A DNA stretch of 64,000 nucleotides from Eonycteris spelaea (taxonomy: Eukaryota; Chordata; Mammalia; Chiroptera; Pteropodidae): the NCBI GenBank assembly GCA_003508835.1, contig PUFA01000209.1, positions 1,405,001-1,469,000 on the forward strand, given 5' to 3'. How positions within the stretch are numbered: the first letter of the stretch is position 1; each line of letters begins with the position of its first letter. The notes under the pieces are model-generated. The model was not told the origin of the DNA. It made no database searches and worked only from the letters and a program-made list of their open reading frames with translations. The position numbers were made by a program, and so were the translations under genes. This document shows, in pieces, positions 57,993-64,000 of this stretch.

Positions 57993-58122
57993 GGCATCCA
58001 GGAGATATAGCAGCCCAGCAGGAAGGTCGGCGTGAGCTTCCCACCACCATGCCCCACATCACGTGTGCCTGCCCCGGCACCTCCCACAGTCTCCTTCAGT
58101 GGCTGTGATCCTTCTCCATTTT
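57993..58122 (-). other. Unassigned exon-like segment, 130 bp
   Basis: On the minus strand an acceptor CTTTTCAG precedes 57993-58122 and a consensus donor GTGAGT follows it. The segment is GC-richer than its surroundings and has one frame open for 43 codons (beginning N-G-E-G-S-Q-P-L-K). It lies 7.5 kb upstream of the ADGRF4 start on the same strand. It could be a 5' non-coding exon of ADGRF4, an exon of an unrecognised transcript, or chance. I do not recognise the peptide. Confidence 0.3.
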
Positions 58123-59534
58123 CTGAAAAGGAAATCCAGGAGGCTCCCGTTCAAGCCAGTCGTCTGTTGTGAGAGGCCAGCCTGAGAACTGTAAAACTGC
58201 CCAGGGTTTCAAGGCTTGTGTAAGTCTGTGATTCACTCCACAATGGGTCCTTCAAGCACGCCTAAGAGAAATTACAGGTTCCTCTTGTCTGAAGCATATC
58301 CATTAAAATGAGTCACTTGTTTGTCCTTTAATTTCTCATCTTTATCTCAGATGATCACATGATATTCTGTGTCGCAGCTACCGCACAGGCGCAATTAGAA
58401 CACCAGGGCTAAAATGCAAGGTCGTGCTGCTGTCGGTGATGGTTTTAAAAAGCTATCATGTTTTTGCCTGTATTGATGTTGAACGTGGGGGAAAAATGAC
58501 TAGGAAATTGATCCGTAAATAATGATCCAATCCCTACCTCAGCACCAAAGAGAGTTTTGTTTTATTTTTCAGTAGCTTGGCCAAGGAGTTCTCACTGACC
58601 TTCTACCTTGGGCCACAGCCTCCACCTACAGGAAACATCGCGTGATCTGACTTCCGAAAAGGAGGCCAGTTTGGATTGTCCTTCTCACCACCAAATAGTC
58701 CCACACATCCCAGTTCCAGTGTCTTCTATTTACATATCTTTGTCCCCCAAATGTAATATGAACCTTCACTTAAATATTGCCAGGGGAAAAGTTGACAATA
58801 AGGAGGAATAAATGAAAAAGCAGTTTTGTTACATCCTTTACAGGAATGAAGATCAAAGAAACGATATTTGTGGAAATAGTTTACTTCTGTCGAGGTTGCT
58901 AGTTAAGTACCGAGCCATTTGGAAATTGAAAAAACCAGTATCATCGAACCTTTGGTTGTGTAATCAAAGGACTTTATTGAACATATTCTATGTGCAAGAC
59001 ATCTTGTGCTGCACCTTGGGCATACAAAAGTGAGTAACGTAGCGAGGAATCCTACCCCTAGAGGTTTACAGTCTTATCTGGGAATGAAAAAGACTAAAAT
59101 TAAACAATATAACACAATAAATACTAAATATGAAGTGAAGGGCACTAATTATAAATAATGTAGGAAATCAGGTGCGGAGAATCAGCACTTCTGGTTGGAC
59201 TAATCAGGGGAGACTTTATGGAGAAGGCAAAAAGTGAAGCCAAGCTTGGACACAGAGTGGCCTGAATAGAACCCTATGACGTACGCTCTTTCCCAGTCAG
59301 GGAATTAAATATATTACAACTGTGGGAACATTGACCAAAGGAGTATTCGATGTCAGGCTCAGATACCCCTGACGTTGAACAAACTGAATCAACAAACTTA
59401 ATTCTACCTTAGAAGTCAGTTAACAAACTCTCATGAGAATGCCTACATCCAAACTCATGGTCATGGCTGTGTGTTTACTTGTGTTTGTGTGTGTCTGTGC
59501 ATGTACATGAATTCACAGGTACTTTAATAAAAAC

Positions 59535-59740
59535 CACTAACATTTTAATGGCCAGTTATTATTTGGCAAGTACTATTCTTAGTATTTTGTCTACATTTAT
59601 TCATTTAATCTTTATAACAATCCTATGAGGTAGGCTCTATTTTCCTCAATGTATAGATGAGAAAAATTAAAGCCTAAAGAATTTAAATAACTTTCCAAGG
59701 ATCATCATGTATTAAGTGTTCTAACTACATATCTGCCTTA
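59535..59740 (+). repeat. MIR SINE
   Basis: GTACTATTCTTAGTATTTTG, TTTATAACAATCCTATGAGGTAGGC, GTATAGATGAGAAAAATTAAAGCC and AACTTTCCAAGGATC. Confidence 0.78.
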
Positions 59741-61526
59741 GTTACTGTTAGCACCAATTTTTCCTTGAGTCACCTGACAAAGTCACTTCTTTGATGAGGT
59801 GTGAACAGGGCACTGAATGTGTCTTTGCCAAGGGTATTCCACGGTCAACCTAATCCATGCAATTTAATCATGGACATCTTTCAAGATGGGCAGACTGAAT
59901 TGTGGGCTGCAGGAGAGGGCACCGCTTGTTCAGCAGATTCCCAAATAATTTCGTAGTTTCTCTGTTAGCACCCATGTGCCTTAGTGAATAATAATTCCTA
60001 GATAGAATGTTTTTCTTGCTATCCTACTGTAGGGAGTGAGTGTATCGGAGTAGAGTGTACTTTCATACTAGATATGACTGCTCCATAAACAATGCAGGTG
60101 AGAGGTCTCTCTTTCTCTCCCTCTTTCTCTCTCTCTCTAGTGCTCAGAGTTCCCATCCATAAAATGAGGCAATTGGATCCAGTCTTTTCTAAAGGTTTTC
60201 CAGATTTATAATCCTGTAACTATCTGGGTTCATGAAATTCTCTCCTCACTTTAATATATTGACTCTGAGTAAGTGACATTTCTTTGCACTGAAATCTCTG
60301 TATTGAGAAACTAAGACTATGCCTGTTCCACTCCCTTTCCCTGAAGAGACCCTTCAGAAAGACTGGGAAATGTCAAATTCAAACCATTTTCTGACTTCAT
60401 TTTGAGAAAGGGGCAATTGTCCTAATATGAGCGATACCATTGAAAGGTGACTCATTCTTCAGGTGGAGTATTTTTCTACCTTCTGATTGACCTCTTTATT
60501 ATATCTTTGCTTTCTCAAACTTCCCTACTTAGAGGAAATTTTGTGTAAGAGGCAGAGAGAGAAAAATCCCACTCATTCACAAAGCGAACCTCATTTTTCC
60601 ATTTACAATGTAACATCATTCATATAGTCTTCTTGGTAAAATAATAGGGGCTACCCTTTGCCCCTTTTCCTTTATCTCTAATTTTCTTTTAATGCATCAG
60701 CCTGTGTACTTGCTTTAAAAAGGAGGGGTTTTCCCTAAAAAGGTTTCTGTCTATAGTATTGCTCTCTTATCCCATGGCTGCTGGCTTGAATGTTGAATTT
60801 GTTTTATACAAGGTTAAGAAAATGAGCAGCTCTCTACTGGGAATATGATATTTCCCCCTTCCTAATCCCATTCAAAAACACATATTGTTGGTGAAGGTTA
60901 ATTTTACATTGTCAGAGCAGGCAGACAGTCCCTGGGTGGCTCCAGGCCTTTAGAGAACATTCAGGACTGGGACCTGCAGACTTGGGTTTCTGCCTCTGGC
61001 TGAAGCCTCCATTAGTTGTGACTCATCACTCCGGGCTTCAATCTCCTTAACTTAAAATTAGCATCTTTTTAGAAGGTTCCTGCAAAGCCCAACAAAACTG
61101 AGGAAATAAATGAAATATGTGTTCTTTTTAATTAAAAAAAAAAAAAAGCATCTTTCTAGTTCAAGAGCTCTACCTATTTCACTTGGCTCACAGTCAAAGA
61201 AATTGCAAGCCAAGTTGACCATGCAATCAATTTAAATTTGGAGGGGTGGAATATGCTAGCAATAGGATTCCTGTTGTACAAAGAACCAGCGATGACCTAC
61301 TTAGAGTCAGCTCAACTCTTGGTGACTATTCATGAGGGCCCCTCCTTCAGCAACCCACAGAATCCAGCCAGGTGACATCCCAGGCCACCTTAGCTGAAAT
61401 GAGCCAGAGTGATCTTCCTGAGGATAAACGTGACCCACAGCCAGGAGCTGGAGGTGCAACAAGAGTAAGGTCCTGCTGTGGCCCACTTTGTCTTTCTGTT
61501 CCCAAGTGGATCTCCAGAATGGCGTG

Positions 61527-61529
<3 letters not shown>

Positions 61530-61568
<39 letters not shown>
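61530..61568. repeat. (CA)n microsatellite
   Basis: About 18 CA units after TATATA. Open frames through it are repeat artefacts. Confidence 0.95.
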
Positions 61569-61571
<3 letters not shown>

Positions 61572-62099
61572 TTCACACACACATAGTTGATGAGGAGAAA
61601 CATTTAGCAGCACAAAAGTAGACAGAGGGGCCTTCCACCCTTTCCTCATGGCATGCCCTGCTCCATCAGCATCACAGTGTGGGAGACTTCCTTCATACTC
61701 TCCAGAGGCAGGAAGACAGGAATAAGCACATTTCTCCTGGGGCTCTCCCATTCCTGGAATATATGACCTTGTTAAGAACAGAAAATCACAGCTTTAATAT
61801 ACAAGTAGCAAGACCTAGAACCCTCAGGACAACTGCATTATAGGCTCACTCAGTTTGAAACAATAAGCCCTTTGGATAGAGCCCTCCTGGCAAATGGAGA
61901 GTCTCTTCCCTTTAAATCACTCTGGAATCCAGAGAAAAGACTTGTTTTATTACCAGATGTGCTGAATTACAAACCTTGTCTTTCTCTAAGCTAGACTACT
62001 TCTTTTCCTCTTGGAAAATACCCCTTGCTCTGTATAAGGTCCTGGGATGCTGCAGAAGGCCTTAGCCACAGGCTGCTGGAAGCCTGATGTACTGGAGTG

Positions 62100-62520
62100 G
62101 GTGTGGGGGGCTCTTTCTCCATATCTAAGTGCCTCTCTGCATCTCTCTCTGTTTCTGCCTCTGTCACTTGTATGTGTTTCTGTGTGAGTCTCAATCTGTG
62201 TCTGTGTCTCTATGTCTTTCAGTATTGCTCTGGGTCTCTCCTTGCAACCTTTGGCTTCTCTCTGCATCTCTCTGTCTGACTGTTTTTGTGAGTTTCCCGA
62301 TGTGGGTGTCTCCATCTCCCTGTCTGGTTTTCTCTCTCTAGATCGTGAGGGACATGAAGACAGAGGTTAGAAAACTTATTCGTACACGTCTGTGTTTCTG
62401 GACAGCTCTCTTCCAAAAGTGAGCCACCATGCCCCATGGGAAGTGTCTCTTTACTCCTGTTTCTCCCTGTGACTCCCTTCTCTGTGTTTGTCTCTATGCC
62501 TCTGTCTCTCAGACACTACC
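62100..62520. repeat. CT/TG-rich low-complexity block
   Basis: Degenerate TCTG/TCTC units, for example CTCTCTGCATCTCTCTCTGTTTC and TGTGTCTGTGTCTCTATGTC. They look like a decayed tetranucleotide microsatellite and create spurious Ser/Leu/Cys-rich open frames. Confidence 0.75.
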
Positions 62521-63780
62521 TCAAATGTAAATTCGCTTCTACATTATCCCTGAGGCCTCTCACCGATAGTGTTTATCATAATTCCTTGATCCTTTAACAC
62601 AAGGGAAAAGAGAGGGGCCACAGTGGGAAATCTGGGGAAACTGTTGATATCCCAGAGGACATCCTGGGACTGGGGAACAAGAGAGGAGGAGGAGAGGTGA
62701 CAGTGGAGCTGGCACCTCTAATGATTCTCCTCTTAAATACACCCAGGCAAATTTATGAGCATTCTCAGACAGTCCTGATTGTTTTACAGAGACAACCAGA
62801 ATTTTAGTCATGCAAGAATTAGAAGTGTGAATGTATCTCAAACAAGAAAAAAAATAATTTCTAATCAGAATTAATCAAACTGTGATATTTTTTAAAAAGA
62901 TATGTCATTTATATCAGATGTATATGGGGACCCCTTGCATTGCACTCACCTCCCAAATTAGGAGTATTGCCTGGTTTCTTAACTGGGCCCTTTGGTGTGG
63001 TGACAAGAGAAATCAGAAGAAAGGTTCTGTTGAAGACAAAAGTATAATTGCATAATCATTATTAGTCTGTTTTCAATTGTCAGAATTATTCAAAACACAT
63101 GGAGAATTGTGAACCACAGCAATTTATTTTATCTCTTCACTTTCTCCCTCTCCTTGTATATATTAGAACCTAGAACCTCTGACAACATAGGAATGGACTG
63201 GGGAGACATCGCCCTTCTCCCCGGCCTGGCCTGGATCCCTATCCTGAAGGAGCCTCTAGTTTAGGAAAGAGGTGGGAGAGGCAGTTGAGGGGAGATTAAC
63301 ACTGAGATGCCTCACATCCCTCAAATTGCTCCTCCTCACCTGGCCTGCCAAAATCCTCAAGGCTGCAGCCCTTCCCTTGTGAAGCACCTGAGTTTAAAAT
63401 ATCCTCGGGTTGTAAGTATATGTTGCCTGAGATAGGTGATATATTAAATCACGGGTAAAATTATCACCGTGTGAACACAAACTTATTCATTACATAGGAT
63501 ATAAAATGAACACAAATAAGCAAAATGATTATCCTGGGTTTGGGGAGCTGGTCCTGACACAGCCTGGGCAGGTACCACATGGAGAAAGAGTTAAATCTGG
63601 GCTGTAGAGGACGAGGACGGCCACCTAGCGATCAGAAGCCTATAAAGTTGGAGAGGAGGAGACAAATGATAAAACTCCTCCCTCTGAGTAAGGCTGATAA
63701 ACCTGACTTGGTTGAAAGTTAGTGGGCAGAGTGAAGGAAGGATTGCAAAAAATGGGAATAAATTTACTTAGTACCTAAAT

Positions 63781-63968
63781 CAGTGGTTCTTAATCCTGGC
63801 AGGACTTTAAAATCTCTGGGGAGCTTAAAAAAAAAAAGAAAGAAAGAAAAAGACCAAACCCCACCCTAAGACTTTCTGGTTAAATTTTTCTTGGGTGGGG
63901 CCAAGACAGTGGTATTTTTAAAAAGCTCTCTAAGTGTCTCCAAGGTGCAACCAGCATTGAAAACCACT
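63781..63968 (+). mobile_element. MER5A (hAT-Charlie)
   Basis: Inverted ends CAGTGGTTCTTAATCCTGGC and GCATTGAAAACCACTG with TTTAAAATCTCTGGGGAGCTT and TAAAAAGCTCTCTAAGTG inside, at the MER5A length. An internal A/GAAA stretch has expanded. Confidence 0.88.
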
Positions 63969-64000
63969 GACTCAGACGATCAACAAACTGATAATAAAAT

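Larger units (their letters stand above)
57625..63780. other. Far-upstream region, mostly unassigned
   Basis: It holds the exon-like segment (57993-58122), MIR (59535), (CA)n (61530) and the CT-rich block (62100). No ADGRF2 3' exon recognised. Confidence 0.45.

Noticed and set aside
61307..61751. Open frames of 98 and 134 codons
   Set aside because: They run through the (CA)n repeat and give Cys-Val strings; no protein family recognised.
1..64000. CRISPR arrays, prokaryotic operons, phage or integrative elements
   Set aside because: The window is vertebrate nuclear DNA; regularly spaced repeats are microsatellites.

Overview
This is a mammalian nuclear window, AT-rich and dominated by old interspersed repeats. 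It contains one clear protein-coding locus. The repeats (MIR SINEs, MLT1/MaLR LTRs, hAT-Charlie and Tigger DNA transposons, L1M and HAL1) are those of a placental mammal. Two copies of a SINE whose head is a 5S rRNA gene (19333-19553 and 57382-57624) are the most diagnostic signal. From memory, 5S-derived SINEs of this kind are a hallmark of fruit bats (Pteropodidae), and no primate Alu or rodent B1/B2 element is visible. A megabat is therefore my best guess; it is an inference, not a proof.

The gene is ADGRF4 (GPR115), an adhesion-family G-protein-coupled receptor. It lies on the minus strand from the start codon at 50437 to the stop at 36550. All eight coding exons can be placed by hand, every intron is GT-AG, and the exon phases fit together. 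The exons are: signal peptide (50351-50437), a short linker exon (49230-49284), a Cys-rich exon (46772-46922), an N-terminal/GAIN exon (45332-45582), the large GAIN-GPS-7TM exon (43126-44497), a 42-bp micro-exon (38081-38122), and two C-terminal tail exons (37611-37670 and 36550-36597). The frame is broken seven times, each time by one missing base and mostly in short homopolymers. There is no internal nonsense substitution and no damaged splice site. This is either very recent inactivation or indel error in the assembly; the pattern leans towards error, but only reads or a second genome can decide.

Layout. 1-36500: gene-free sequence downstream of ADGRF4, with a HAL1/L1 3' end, an antisense LTR (about 2275-3180), a 2.5-kb hAT-Charlie fossil with recognisable transposase remnants (6345-8900), MLT1 LTRs, Tigger elements, the first 5S SINE, L1M pieces, an LTR with an adjoining polypurine tract (35461-35880), and a 340-bp polypurine microsatellite close to the ADGRF4 stop. 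36550-50459: ADGRF4. Its introns carry a tRNA-Val-like SINE, a near-complete HAL1 (about 40330-42835) and a three-deep nest of DNA transposons in the intron at 46923-49229. 50460-64000: sequence upstream of ADGRF4 with MER20, the second 5S SINE, one unassigned exon-like segment (57993-58122), microsatellites and a MER5A. In human the neighbours are ADGRF2 on the 5' side and OPN5 on the 3' side of ADGRF4; no exon of either is recognisable here. I saw no prokaryotic features, CRISPR arrays, intact rRNA/tRNA genes or novel multi-gene system.
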